NCBI RefSeq assembly: GCF_021764745.1
Contig: NZ_JAETXX010000005.1
Span: 124,001-188,000 of the forward strand
Reading direction: 5' to 3'
Origin: Joostella atrarenae
Lineage (GTDB): Bacteria; Bacteroidota; Bacteroidia; Flavobacteriales; Flavobacteriaceae
DNA: 64,000 nt
The position numbers and the translations under genes are program-made. Below the pieces are notes generated by a model. It searched no databases. It worked only from the letters and a program-made list of their open reading frames with translations, and had not been told where the DNA came from. Below are positions 15,840-26,000 of this stretch, piece after piece (the first letter of the stretch is position 1; every line of letters starts with the position of its first letter).

Positions 15840-16733
15840 ATGAGATATCTAAATAATTATTTAAGAATATCATTAATATTGTTTGTTGTGTTTGCTAGTT
15901 CATTAGAAGCAAAAGCACAACTAACAGATCTTGCTAGGATAGAATACACTTATTTTCCACAGGCGTCTTCAGAGAACTCCTTTAAACGTTTTAAAACGTT
16001 GCTTAATTTTCCATGGAAAGTTGGAAAGGATAAATACATTGTAACGGGAGTAGAGTATTCTAATGTTAACATGGAACTTAAAGATGGGTATCCTTTTGTG
16101 GCTAGTGATTTTGAGAGGTTGCAAAGTTTTAAGTTTACACTTGGTTATACATTTCGTTTTAGTGAGCGTTGGCGTTTTGGTGCTGTTGTTAATCCACAAT
16201 TAGCTTCTAATTTTGAAGATGGTATTATAGGAGATGATTTTTTATTGAACGCCGCTATATATTTTATTCGAGAAAGAAGAAATAAAGCTAAAGATAGTAG
16301 AGAAGGACGTCTTATATTGGGAATTCAATACAATACAGTTTCTGGTATTCCTTTACCTCTCCCGTATGTTAATTATCATAAAGAAATTAATGATACATGG
16401 GCATATACATTGGGAGTTCCTAAAACAAACCTTAAGTATAAAATAAATAATAGCAACGTTTTACAAGCATTTGTTACACTAGATGGTTTTTATTCCAATA
16501 TTCAAAAAGAGGTCGCAATAGAGAATAATATAGCAGAAAGTATATCGATGACCACAATTTTATCAGGAATAGGTTACGAACATTTTTTTAATGAGCATAT
16601 ATTGTTTTATTTTTATTCCGGATACACGCTAATGAATAACATCAGATTACGTGATGCAGATTTAGATGACGTGTATACAATAAATGATACAAATACCCTT
16701 TATATTAGAGGGGGAATAAAATTTAAGATATAA
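15840..16733 (+). CDS. DUF6268-like outer-membrane beta-barrel protein
   Basis: The 297-residue product has a signal peptide (about residues 1-26, ending in EAKAQ) and a mature part of alternating strands: LARIEYTYFP, FKTLLNFPWKVG, YIVTGVEYSNV, FKFTLGYTFRFSERWRFGAVVNPQ, and so on, ending GGIKFKI. The opening ARIEYTYFPQ and the F-x-N-F-P pattern match a Bacteroidetes outer-membrane family annotated as DUF6268. The function is unknown. Its last base is shared with the ATG of the following regulator gene (TAATG), so the two are translationally coupled. Confidence 0.7.
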   Translation: MRYLNNYLRISLILFVVFASSLEAKAQLTDLARIEYTYFPQASSENSFKRFKTLLNFPWKVGKDKYIVTGVEYSNVNMELKDGYPFVASDFERLQSFKFTLGYTFRFSERWRFGAVVNPQLASNFEDGIIGDDFLLNAAIYFIRERRNKAKDSREGRLILGIQYNTVSGIPLPLPYVNYHKEINDTWAYTLGVPKTNLKYKINNSNVLQAFVTLDGFYSNIQKEVAIENNIAESISMTTILSGIGYEHFFNEHILFYFYSGYTLMNNIRLRDADLDDVYTINDTNTLYIRGGIKFKI

Positions 16734-17896
16734 TGGCAAAAATTCTTGTTATAGAAGATGAAGCAGCTATTAGGCGAGTGCTTGTAAAAATCCTTTCTGA
16801 AGAAAATAAAGATTACCAATTAGAAGAAGCAAATGATGGTTTAGAAGGCATTGAAGCTATAAAAAAGAACGACTACGATTTGGTTTTATGCGATATAAAA
16901 ATGCCAAAAATGGATGGTGTTGAGGTTTTGCAGGCTGGGAAAAAAATAAAACCAGAACTTCCTTTCGTGATGATTTCTGGACACGGAGATTTAGAAACAG
17001 CGGTGAATACAATGCGAATGGGGGCTTATGATTATATTTCGAAGCCACCAGACTTAAATCGTTTGTTAAATACCGTTAGAAATGCTCTAGATAAGCAGCA
17101 ATTAGTTGTGGAAAACAAACTTCTAAAGAAAAAGGTAGGGAAGAATTATGAAATGATTGGAGAGAGCGAAAACATTTCTATTATTAAAGAAATGATAGAA
17201 AAAGTAGCTCCTACAGACGCTCGTGTTATGATTACTGGTCCTAATGGAACAGGGAAAGAGTTGGTTGCTCATTGGATTCATCAGAAGAGCGATCGTTCCA
17301 AAGCTCCTATGGTCGAAGTTAATTGTGCTGCTATTCCTTCTGAGCTTATAGAAAGTGAACTTTTCGGACATGTAAAAGGAGCTTTTACTTCAGCAGTAAA
17401 AGATAGAGCAGGAAAATTTGAAGCTGCTAATGGAGGAACTATTTTTTTAGATGAAATAGGAGATATGAGCCTTTCTGCGCAAGCAAAAGTATTACGTGCA
17501 TTACAAGAAAACAAGATTTCACGTGTAGGTAGTGATAAAGACATAAAAGTAGACGTTCGTGTAGTTGCAGCAACAAATAAAGATCTTAAAAAAGAAATCG
17601 AAGAGGGAAATTTCCGAGAGGATTTATACCACCGTTTGGCAGTTATTTTAATAAATGTACCTGCTTTAAACGATCGTCGTGATGATATACCGTTGCTTAT
17701 TGAGCATTTTACAAGTAAGATAGCAAAAGAACACGGAGATACAAAAAAGGAGTTTTCTGATAAAGCTATTAAGCTGCTACAAGAATATGATTGGACAGGA
17801 AATGTAAGGGAATTACGAAATGTAATTGAAAGATTGATTATTCTTGGGAATGCAGAAGTAAGTGAAGAAGATGTAAAACTTTTTGCTAGTAAATAG
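16733..17896 (+). CDS. Sigma-54-dependent response regulator without DNA-binding domain
   Basis: The 387-residue product has a receiver domain (1-120; acidic Glu8/Asp9, phosphoacceptor Asp54, Lys104) and a sigma-54 AAA+ domain (about 138-380; Walker A GPNGTGKE at 169-176, GAFTSA at 216-221 in place of GAFTGA, Walker B GGTIFLDEIGD at 234-244, arginine-finger region YHRL...NVPALNDRRDDI). It stops at NVRELRNVIERLIILG plus 20 residues, so the Fis-type helix-turn-helix of NtrC proteins is missing. GAFTSA and the intact ATPase argue that it still remodels sigma-54 polymerase, presumably without enhancer binding. It ends the plus-strand gene run; the partner kinase is not in the window. Confidence 0.9.
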   Translation: MAKILVIEDEAAIRRVLVKILSEENKDYQLEEANDGLEGIEAIKKNDYDLVLCDIKMPKMDGVEVLQAGKKIKPELPFVMISGHGDLETAVNTMRMGAYDYISKPPDLNRLLNTVRNALDKQQLVVENKLLKKKVGKNYEMIGESENISIIKEMIEKVAPTDARVMITGPNGTGKELVAHWIHQKSDRSKAPMVEVNCAAIPSELIESELFGHVKGAFTSAVKDRAGKFEAANGGTIFLDEIGDMSLSAQAKVLRALQENKISRVGSDKDIKVDVRVVAATNKDLKKEIEEGNFREDLYHRLAVILINVPALNDRRDDIPLLIEHFTSKIAKEHGDTKKEFSDKAIKLLQEYDWTGNVRELRNVIERLIILGNAEVSEEDVKLFASK

Positions 17897-17914
17897 CAAG
17901 GAATGATATATTAT

Positions 17915-17957
17915 AAAAAAAGCTGTCTAATTATAATATGTATTAGACAGCTTTTTT
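17915..17957. terminator. Bidirectional terminator after the sigma-54 regulator gene
   Basis: AAAAAAAGCTGTCTAAT (17915-17931) pairs with ATTAGACAGCTTTTTT (17942-17957) around a 10-base loop; A/T flanks serve both the regulator gene and the convergent coiled-coil gene. Confidence 0.92.
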
Positions 17958-17962
17958 ATGTT

Positions 17963-18811
17963 CTATTTTGAAGAGCAGTTTTTTAATGCGTCTTGTATTT
18001 TTTGTTGAGTTTCTAAGGTTAAGTTGAGGTAATAAGAACGAGTTTCTGCTAACGACTCGTTATTTAGAACATTATCTTCTCTAGCATAACCTCCTTGTAA
18101 GATAGCAGATGTATTTTTACAGCTTAGTAATGATGTAAGCTCTTTAAAATTATTTTCCATTTCAAATAATGCTTGCTCAGCTAGATGTTTTAATTTTAAT
18201 TGCTCCTCTAGCTCTAATTGTCGATTTATTCGAGCTTCCTCAGCCAATTGTTTTTGTCTTTGTATTTTTTCTTCTAAAAGACGCTGTTGTTCTATCAATT
18301 TTTGTTTTTCTAGCTCTAGCTGCTCTTGCTGCGATTGTAAACTATTATCAGTTTTTACTGTAGAAGATACAGATGGCGTACTAGTAGGTGGCGTGTTGGT
18401 ATTTTTAGAATTGGTGTTAGGGGTTTCAACAGCATAGTTAATGCTAGAACCGCTACTGGTACAAACATCCATTTTGTTCATTAATGTTTGTAGGTGTTCA
18501 TACCCATGCTTAGCGTAAAAGCGACCAGCCTCCCAATCTACAGGGTCTTCAGCTTGGGTTAAATTATCGAGCGCATCAAGAATAGGACTTACTGCTTCTT
18601 TACAACCACAGCTTTCAACTAAAGATTTTGTCTTGTTTAGTGCGTCTATAGCTCTACCAGCATAATATTTTTGATGATCAAAATTATCGGAGCTTAAAGA
18701 TTTCTTTGTGTGGGCTAAAGCATAACTTGCTTGAGAATACGCAGAATTACATTGTGAAAATGCATAACTAGAAAGTAGAAAACATAACAAGATGAGTGTA
18801 GGATTCTTCAT
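17963..18811 (-). CDS. Secreted coiled-coil protein, unknown
   Basis: The 282-residue product has a signal peptide (residues 1-19, SSYAFS-Q). Residues 20-118 are helical and contain five cysteines (Cys21, the CGC near 68-70, and CTS near 117). A Ser/Thr/Asn-rich linker follows, then a long Gln/Glu/Lys coiled coil (about 155-245, EKQKLIEQQRLLEEKIQRQK) and a helical tail ending with LKNCSSK. I do not recognise the family. It may act in the periplasm as a structural or scaffold protein. It is transcribed alone. Confidence 0.75.
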   Translation of the reverse strand: MKNPTLILLCFLLSSYAFSQCNSAYSQASYALAHTKKSLSSDNFDHQKYYAGRAIDALNKTKSLVESCGCKEAVSPILDALDNLTQAEDPVDWEAGRFYAKHGYEHLQTLMNKMDVCTSSGSSINYAVETPNTNSKNTNTPPTSTPSVSSTVKTDNSLQSQQEQLELEKQKLIEQQRLLEEKIQRQKQLAEEARINRQLELEEQLKLKHLAEQALFEMENNFKELTSLLSCKNTSAILQGGYAREDNVLNNESLAETRSYYLNLTLETQQKIQDALKNCSSK

Positions 18812-18934
18812 GAAATTTGGGTTTATTTATTTGGGCAAAGCAATATTACAATATAAATTGTATTTTTAAAAAACTTTGTGGTGAACTTATTCATAGAATA
18901 TGTGTACCCTTCATTTTTTATTAAAAAAAGATAT

Positions 18935-19813
18935 ATGGATTCAATAAAAACATCAGATTATAGAATTGATGAAAAAGCTACACTAGCAAACATTCCAACA
19001 CTTAATAATCTTAATGCTTCCGATGATAAATTAAAGGATCGATTAAAGCATACAAGAAAGAAATTAGGGAAGCTGCAAGATGTTATTTATGCACACGGAA
19101 AATATAGTGTGCTAATTTGTTTACAGGGAATAGATACTGCAGGGAAAGATAGTTTGGTTAGAGAAGTTTTTAAAGATTTTAATTCAAGGGGTGTATTGGT
19201 TCATAGTTTTAAAGTTCCAACTGAATTAGAGCGTAAGCATGATTATCTATGGAGGCATTATATAGCCCTTCCAGGAAGGGGTAAGTTTGGAGTCTTTAAC
19301 CGTACGCATTATGAAAATGTATTGGTTACACGTGTGCATCCAGAATATGTTCTAGGAGAAAATATCCCAGGGATAGATTCAGTAGAAGATATAACAGATG
19401 CTTTTTGGGATAAGCGGTTTGAAGAAATAAAAAACTTTGAAAAGCATATATCGGATAACGGAACTATAATTTTTAAATTTTTCCTTCATTTGTCGAAAGG
19501 AGAACAAAAGAACCGACTTTTAAGGAGATTGAATCTCGAAGAAAAGAATTGGAAATTCTCACCTTCAGATTTAAAAGAACGTGCTTTATGGGATAATTAT
19601 CAAGTTTATTACGAAGAAGCAATAAATAAAACTACAACTCCATATGCTCCATGGTATGTGGTTCCTGCTGATAATAAAAAGGCTGCTAGAGCTATAGTTG
19701 CAGATATTTTATATGATGAATTGAAAGAGTATAAAGATATTGCTTATCCTGAATTGGATCCTGCTATTAAGGAACATTTGAGTAAATATCGTGAACAATT
19801 AAATAATGAATAA
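18935..19813 (+). CDS. ppk2: Polyphosphate kinase 2 family protein
   Basis: From the ATG at 18935 the product has 292 residues. It shows the PPK2 nucleotide kinase signatures: Walker A-like LQGIDTAGKDSLVREVF, the lid stretch LPGRGKFGVFNRTHYENVL, and IFKFFLHLSKGEQKNRLLRR with KNWKFSPSDLKER. PPK2 enzymes use polyphosphate to phosphorylate NDPs or NMPs; the class cannot be decided by eye, though the short single-domain form is typical of class III/ADP-AMP enzymes. A GTG frame extends upstream to 18878, but that part (VNLFIEYVYPS) does not resemble the family, so the inner ATG is preferred. The M28 peptidase gene follows after 11 bases. Confidence 0.85.
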   Translation: MDSIKTSDYRIDEKATLANIPTLNNLNASDDKLKDRLKHTRKKLGKLQDVIYAHGKYSVLICLQGIDTAGKDSLVREVFKDFNSRGVLVHSFKVPTELERKHDYLWRHYIALPGRGKFGVFNRTHYENVLVTRVHPEYVLGENIPGIDSVEDITDAFWDKRFEEIKNFEKHISDNGTIIFKFFLHLSKGEQKNRLLRRLNLEEKNWKFSPSDLKERALWDNYQVYYEEAINKTTTPYAPWYVVPADNKKAARAIVADILYDELKEYKDIAYPELDPAIKEHLSKYREQLNNE

Positions 19814-19824
19814 ACTTATAATTA

Positions 19825-21225
19825 ATGATTAATAAAAGTTACCTAATCTTACTAATATTAGTTCCTCTGTTAGGGATTTCTCAAACAGAAGATGAAAAGC
19901 AATTAAAAGAAATATATACTTCCTCATTAACAGAAGGGAAAAGTTATAGCTGGTTAGACTATTTATCGAATAAAATAGGAGGGCGTTTGTCTGGTTCTTT
20001 TAATGCGGAACAGGCCGTTGAGTATACAAAAAACGAGTTAGAATCGCTTGACTTAGATCGTGTTTGGTTGCAACCAGTAATGGTGCCTAAATGGACACGA
20101 GGAATAAAAGAATACGCTTACATTGAAAATGCTCCTGGAAATACAAATGCCGTAAATGTATGTGCTTTGGGAGGTTCGATTGCTACTCCAGAGGGAGGAT
20201 TAAAAGCAAATGTAATCGAGGTTCAAGGCTTGGAAGAATTAAAAGAATTAGGAGAAGAAAAGATAAAAGGAAAGATTGTTTTTTACAACCGACCAATGCA
20301 GGTGGATGTAATTCAGACTTTTGAAGCTTATGGAGGTTGTGTGGATCAACGATATTCAGGTGCTGAAGAAGCTGCAAAATATGGAGCGGTTGGTGTAATA
20401 GTACGTTCCATGAATTTACGTTTAGACGAGTTTCCACACACCGGAAGTATGAGTTATGGAGATTTACCAGTAAATAAAAGAATACCTGCTGCAGCCATAA
20501 GTACTAAAGGAGCAGAATTGTTAAGTAGTCTTTTAGCTCTTAATAATGACCTTAAGTTTTATTTCCGTCAAACTTGTAAAGTGTTTCCAGATGTTAAATC
20601 GTATAATGTTATAGGGGAAGTTAAAGGGTCTACTTTTCCAAATGAGATTATTACTGTTGGCGGACATTTAGATTCTTGGGATTTAGGTGATGGCTCTCAT
20701 GATGACGGTGCTGGATGTGTACAGAGTATGGAAGTTTTAAGATTATTAAAACAAACGGGTTATAAGCCAAAACGGACGATACGTGTAGTTTTATTTATGA
20801 ATGAAGAGAATGGTTTACGAGGAGCTAATAAATATGCAGAGGTAGCCAAAGAAAAAGGAGAGAATCATATTTTTGCTTTAGAAAGTGATGCTGGTGGTTT
20901 TACTCCAAGAGGATTTTCTTTTGACTGTGATGATGCTAATTTTTCACAGATTACTTCTTGGAAACCCTTATTTAAGCCTTATCTGATTCATTTCTTTGAA
21001 AAAGGAGGAAGTGGTGCCGATGTTGGTCCTTTAAAAGGGGATGGAACTGTATTAGCTGGGTTGCGACCAGATTCTCAACGTTATTTTGATCATCATCATG
21101 CGGAAAATGATACTTTTGAACATGTAAATAAACGTGAGTTAGAACTTGGAGCAGCAACAATGACTTCTTTGATATATCTTATTGATAAATATGGAACGAT
21201 TAATACTTCAAAAATAAAAGGGTAG
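19825..21225 (+). CDS. M28-family zinc metallopeptidase (carboxypeptidase Q-like)
   Basis: The 466-residue product has a signal peptide (1-19), an inserted PA domain (about 125-235) and an M28 catalytic core. Zinc ligands are visible in GGHLDSWDLGDGSHDDGAG (His281, Asp293), the NEENG motif (Glu327 general base, Glu328 ligand) and the C-terminal FDHHHAENDTFEHV. The GGHLDSWD form and the PA insertion match plasma glutamate carboxypeptidase (CPQ). It should degrade small peptides in the periplasm or outside the cell. It follows the PPK2 gene closely. Confidence 0.88.
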   Translation: MINKSYLILLILVPLLGISQTEDEKQLKEIYTSSLTEGKSYSWLDYLSNKIGGRLSGSFNAEQAVEYTKNELESLDLDRVWLQPVMVPKWTRGIKEYAYIENAPGNTNAVNVCALGGSIATPEGGLKANVIEVQGLEELKELGEEKIKGKIVFYNRPMQVDVIQTFEAYGGCVDQRYSGAEEAAKYGAVGVIVRSMNLRLDEFPHTGSMSYGDLPVNKRIPAAAISTKGAELLSSLLALNNDLKFYFRQTCKVFPDVKSYNVIGEVKGSTFPNEIITVGGHLDSWDLGDGSHDDGAGCVQSMEVLRLLKQTGYKPKRTIRVVLFMNEENGLRGANKYAEVAKEKGENHIFALESDAGGFTPRGFSFDCDDANFSQITSWKPLFKPYLIHFFEKGGSGADVGPLKGDGTVLAGLRPDSQRYFDHHHAENDTFEHVNKRELELGAATMTSLIYLIDKYGTINTSKIKG

Positions 21226-21280
21226 TTAGTTTTTAAAGTATAACATAGTAATTACAGGAGGGAGCTCAAACTTCTTTTTT

Positions 21281-21347
21281 GTTAGCCATATAGAAGTCCC
21301 TTAACCATATATTTTTATATTTGTGCAGTGGCGTTTATATGGCTAAC
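21281..21347. promoter_or_regulatory. Inverted repeat bracketing the sulfatase promoter
   Basis: GTTAGCCATATA (21281-21292) and TATATGGCTAAC (21336-21347) are perfect 12-bp inverted repeats 43 bases apart. Between them lies TATATTTG (21316-21323), a -7 element for the downstream sulfatase gene. The arms could be two operator half-sites or pair as a long-loop structure. Confidence 0.45.
21316..21323 (+). promoter_or_regulatory. -7 element (TATATTTG) of the sulfatase gene
   Basis: TATATTTG fits TAnnTTTG. No TTG occurs 17-23 bases upstream, so the promoter may need an activator. The leader to the ATG at 21425 would be about 95 bases. Confidence 0.5.
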
Positions 21348-21424
21348 AGTATTTTTAAAAATAAATGCAAGCTATTATCTATTCCACCTACCATTATTAT
21401 AATTAAAACCAATCTATATAAATA

Positions 21425-22930
21425 ATGAAAATTGTATACCCTACACTATCTAAAATGCAACTACAATCGATTGTATTTAGTATTGTAACTTCTTTTTTAT
21501 ATTCCTGTGCTGAAAAAAAGGAAGAAGTGAAAGTAGAGAAACCTAATGTTGTATTTATTGCTGTAGATGATTTACGTCCAGACTTAGGATGTTATGGTAA
21601 TGAGGTTGTAAAATCTCCTAATATAGATAAACTGGCTTCTGAAGGGGTGGTGTTTAAAAATCACTTTGTAAACGTTCCTACATGCGGAGCTTCACGTCAA
21701 TGTTTGATTACAGGAATACGTCCTTCATCTAATGAATATTTAAGAAATAGTATTACAGAAAAAGTAATTTCTAATAAACCAGAAGGGGAGGAGCCTGAAT
21801 CTTTTATACATCAGTTAAGACGAAATGGTTATCATACAGTAGGTATTGGTAAAATAACACATTCTGTTGATGGTTACTTATATGGTTATGAAGAGGAAGT
21901 TTCCGATAAGAAGGAGCTTCCTTATAGTTGGGACGAATTGTTATTTAATTCTGGAAAATGGGGAACTGGTTGGAATGCTTTTTTTGGATATGAAAATGGA
22001 GAAAACCGACAGAGTTTAAACCGACAAGTGAAACCATACGAAAAAGGAGCTGTAAGTGATACAGGTTATGTAGACGGACTTACAGCTCAATTGGCTGTTT
22101 CTAAGTTGAAGGATTTAAAGGAGAGTTCAAAGCCTTTTTTTATGGGGGTAGGTTTATTCAAGCCACATTTACCTTTTAATTCTCCTGAAAAGTATTGGAA
22201 TTTATATGATCGTGATTCTATTCCAACTTCTGAAAACCCTTTGGTGCCTGAAAATGTAAACCTAGCAAGTATCTTTAGGAGTGGGGAATTTAATGGGTAT
22301 AAATTAGGAGATGAAAAAGCTACATTAGATCATCCTATGTCTCCAGAATATTCAAGAAAACTTAGACATGCATACTATGCTTGTGTAAGCTACATAGATC
22401 AGCAGATAGGAAATATTGTTGACGAAATTAAGGCACAGGGATTAGATAAAAATACAATTATTGTAATTTGGGGTGATCACGGGTGGCATCTTGGAGATCA
22501 ACAAATATGGGGAAAGCATACAATTTTTGAAAATGCATTGAAGAGTCCGTTGATAATAAAAGTTCCTGGAGCATTCCAAAATCAAGAAGTTACTCCAATT
22601 GTAGAAACAGTAGATATTTATCCAAGTCTTTTAGAATTATGTGGCGTTAAAATGCCTCATAAAGTTGATGGAGAGAGTTTTGTTGAGGTTTTAAAAGGAA
22701 GTAATGCCCAAGATGATAATGTTGCGTACAGCTACTTTAGAAAAGGAATTACGATGCGAACTCAAAGATACCGCCTCACAAAATATTACAGAGAGCAACA
22801 ACCAGCCATAGAGCTATACGATCATAAAGAGGATCCATTAGAGTCTGTAAATGTTGCAGCAGAACATCCTGATATTGTAGCAGATTTAATGCCGTTATTA
22901 GAAAAAGGAAACAGTGGAATTTATAAATAA
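21425..22930 (+). CDS. Type I sulfatase (iduronate-2-sulfatase-like) lipoprotein
   Basis: The 501-residue product has a lipobox ending LYSC (Cys28). The alkaline-phosphatase-like core begins PNVVFIAVDDLRPDLGCYG, whose paired aspartates bind calcium. The formylglycine site is Cys87 in CGASR, fitting [C/S]-x-[P/A]-S-R, so an anaerobic-independent FGE-type maturase would be needed; none is in the window. FKPHLPFNSP, WGDHGWHLGDQQIWGKHT and the order of motifs match iduronate-2-sulfatase-like S1_7 enzymes. It should remove sulfate esters from polysaccharide in the envelope. No SusC/SusD or glycoside hydrolase stands beside it. Confidence 0.9.
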   Translation: MKIVYPTLSKMQLQSIVFSIVTSFLYSCAEKKEEVKVEKPNVVFIAVDDLRPDLGCYGNEVVKSPNIDKLASEGVVFKNHFVNVPTCGASRQCLITGIRPSSNEYLRNSITEKVISNKPEGEEPESFIHQLRRNGYHTVGIGKITHSVDGYLYGYEEEVSDKKELPYSWDELLFNSGKWGTGWNAFFGYENGENRQSLNRQVKPYEKGAVSDTGYVDGLTAQLAVSKLKDLKESSKPFFMGVGLFKPHLPFNSPEKYWNLYDRDSIPTSENPLVPENVNLASIFRSGEFNGYKLGDEKATLDHPMSPEYSRKLRHAYYACVSYIDQQIGNIVDEIKAQGLDKNTIIVIWGDHGWHLGDQQIWGKHTIFENALKSPLIIKVPGAFQNQEVTPIVETVDIYPSLLELCGVKMPHKVDGESFVEVLKGSNAQDDNVAYSYFRKGITMRTQRYRLTKYYREQQPAIELYDHKEDPLESVNVAAEHPDIVADLMPLLEKGNSGIYK

Positions 22931-22970
22931 CGTATGTTTTTGTTTTATTCAGTTGAAATAAAATAGTAGA

Positions 22971-23016
22971 AAATCAAAAAAGGGTCAGATTTAAATTCTG
23001 ACCCCTTTTTGATTTT
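22971..23016. terminator. Bidirectional terminator between the sulfatase gene and secA
   Basis: The stem AAAATCAAAAAAGGGTCAGA pairs with TCTGACCCCTTTTTGATTTT with one mismatch around a 7-base loop, with A/T flanks for both convergent genes. Confidence 0.9.
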
Positions 23017-23033
23017 TGAAAATATATTTCTTC

Positions 23034-26000
23034 CTATTCTTCAACAATAACCCATTCTCCTTTTGTAAGTAATGGTTCTGCTTGTTTGAATTTAATAGTT
23101 TTATTCTCTCCAGACATTACATTTTTAATAGTTACTTTATCGTTTCTTCCAATTTTTGGACGATCTCTTACGATAGTTTCTGTAACCTGCGGTCTTTGTT
23201 GTGTTTGTCCAGCAGCTCTATTTTGAGCGGCTAACTCATCACTATTTGGAATTTCTTCTTTTGAAGTCTGTAGGTTTTCTTTTCTCTTAACCTCTCTAGC
23301 TTCTTGGATATTTCCAGATTCTTCTGTTGGAAGCTCTCCTTTAAATAAGAAAGAAATTACCTCTCTGTTAACTTTATCGATCATTACTTTAAAAAGTTCG
23401 AAAGCTTCAAACTTATAAATAAGTAATGGATCTTTTTGCTCATGAACAGCAAGTTGCACAGACTGCTTTAACTCATCCATTTTTCTTAAATGGGTTTTCC
23501 AAGCATCATCTATAATAGCAAGTGTAATATTTTTCTCGAAATCTGCAATTAATTTCTTTCCTTCTGAGTCGTATGCTTCTTTAAGATTGGTAACAACTTT
23601 AAGTGTTTTTATTCCATCAGTAAATGGAACTACAATACGCTCAAATTTATTGTTTTCATTCTCATATACATTTCTAATTACAGGAAAAGCTGTTTTTGCA
23701 TTTCGCTCAATCTTATTTTGGTAATAGTTTAGCGCCTCCTTATAAACGATCCCTGTAAGCTCTTTAGAAGACTTGCTTTTAAACTCATCTTCAGAAACAG
23801 GAGGAACGATTGAAAAGAATTTTATTAATTCAAATTCTAAATTCTTGTAATCATTTGCTGCTTTATTATTTTCTACAATATCTTCACAGGTATCATATAC
23901 CATGTTTGCGATATCTAGTTTTAAACGCTCTCCTTCTAATGCGTGTCTTCTTCTTTTATAAACAACTTCACGCTGAGCATTCATCACATCATCATATTCT
24001 AATAGACGCTTACGAACTCCAAAGTTATTTTCTTCTACTTTTTTCTGAGCACGTTCTATAGATTTAGTCATCATAGAATGCTGAATAACCTCTCCATCTT
24101 CAAGTCCCATCTTATCCATCATTTTGGCTACTCTTTCAGAACCAAAAAGACGCATTAAGTTATCTTCTAAAGAAACATAGAATTGTGAGCTACCTGGATC
24201 TCCTTGACGTCCAGCACGACCTCTCAACTGACGGTCAACACGTCTGGAGTCATGACGCTCTGTACCTATAATTGCTAAACCTCCAGCTTCTTTTACTTCT
24301 TTTTTAAGCTTAATATCTGTACCACGACCTGCCATGTTGGTAGCAATAGTTACAATACCTGGATTACCAGCTTCTGCAACGATGTCCGCCTCTTTCTTAT
24401 GTAACTTAGCGTTTAATACGTTGTGTTTTATTTTTCTTATTGATAACATTTTAGAGAGTAACTCAGAAATTTCAACAGAAGTAGTACCCACAAGAACAGG
24501 GCGACCTTCGTTTACTAACTTTTCAATGTCTTCAATTACAGCGTTGTATTTCTCTCTCTTAGTTTTATAAATAAGATCTTGTCTGTCATCTCTAGCGATT
24601 GGGCGATTAGTAGGAATCTCCATAACATCTAATTCATAGATTTCTAAGAATTCCCCAGCTTCTGTAATGGCAGTACCTGTCATACCAGAAAGCTTTCTGT
24701 ACATTCTAAAGTAATTTTGTAGCGTTACAGATGCGAATGTTTGTGTAGCAGCTTCAATTTTTACACTTTCTTTAGCTTCAATTGCTTGGTGTAATCCATC
24801 TGAATATCTACGACCGTCCATAATACGACCCGTCTGCTCATCAACAATCATAACTTTATTATCCATCACCACATACTCTACATCTTTTTCGAATAGGGTG
24901 TAAGCTTTTAAAAGCTGATTCATAGTATGGATACGCTCACTTTTTACAGAGAAATCTTTAAAAAGATCCTCTTTAAGTACAGCTTCTTCTTCTGCTCCTA
25001 ATCCTTGTTTTTCAATCTGAGCAATTTCAGTACCTATATCTGGCATCACGAAGAAATCTGGATCTGTATCACCAGATAAGTACTCAATTCCTTTATCTGT
25101 TAGCTCAATCTGATTTCCTTTTTCATCAATAACAAACCATAGCGCCTCATCTATTTTAGGCATCTCACGGTTGTTATCTTGCATATAATGGTTTTCTGTT
25201 TTTTGAAGTAATTGCTTAATTCCTTCTTCACTTAAAAACTTAATTAATGCTTTATTTTTAGGTAAACCACGGTGAACTCTTAATAATTGAAAAGCTCCCT
25301 CTTTAGTGTCTCCTTCTGCAATTAGTTTTTTAGCTTCTGCTAAAACACCCGTTAAGTACTGACGTTGTTTAGTAACAATATCACTAACTTGAGGTTTTAG
25401 TGCATCAAATTCATGAATATCTCCCTGCGGTACCGGGCCAGAAATAATAAGTGGAGTTCTCGCATCATCAATAAGTACAGAATCGACCTCATCTACAATA
25501 GCATAGTTTTGAGGGCGTTGTACTAAGTCTTCTGGAGTGTGTGACATATTATCACGTAGGTAATCAAAACCAAACTCGTTATTTGTACCGTAAGTAATGT
25601 CTGCTAGATATGCTTTTCTACGTCCTACAGATCCTGGTTGGTGATTATCGATACAGTCTATAGAAAGACCGTGAAACTCAAAAAGTGGTCCCATCCAAGC
25701 ACTATCACGACGTGCCAAGTAGTTATTTACTGTAACAAGGTGTACTCCATTTCCAGTTAATGCATTTAGGTAAACTGGTAAAGTTGCTACCAATGTTTTT
25801 CCCTCTCCTGTGTGCATCTCAGCAATTTTACCTTGGTGCATAGCAATACCACCTATAAGCTGTACATCGTAATGTATCATGTCCCAAGTAACTTCTTTTC
25901 CTGCCGCATCCCAAGAATTTTTCCAAATTGCTTTGTCATCTTGTAGCGTAACGTAGTCATTATTTCCAGAGATTTCTCTGTCAAAAGTTGAAGCTGTAAC

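Noticed and set aside
18878-18934. Upstream GTG extending the PPK2 protein
   Set aside because: The extra 19 residues are not PPK2-like and an ATG at 18935 gives a normal N terminus.
21364-21405. 13-codon ORF upstream of the sulfatase as a second leader peptide
   Set aside because: No biased codon content and no terminator follows it, so attenuator structure is missing.
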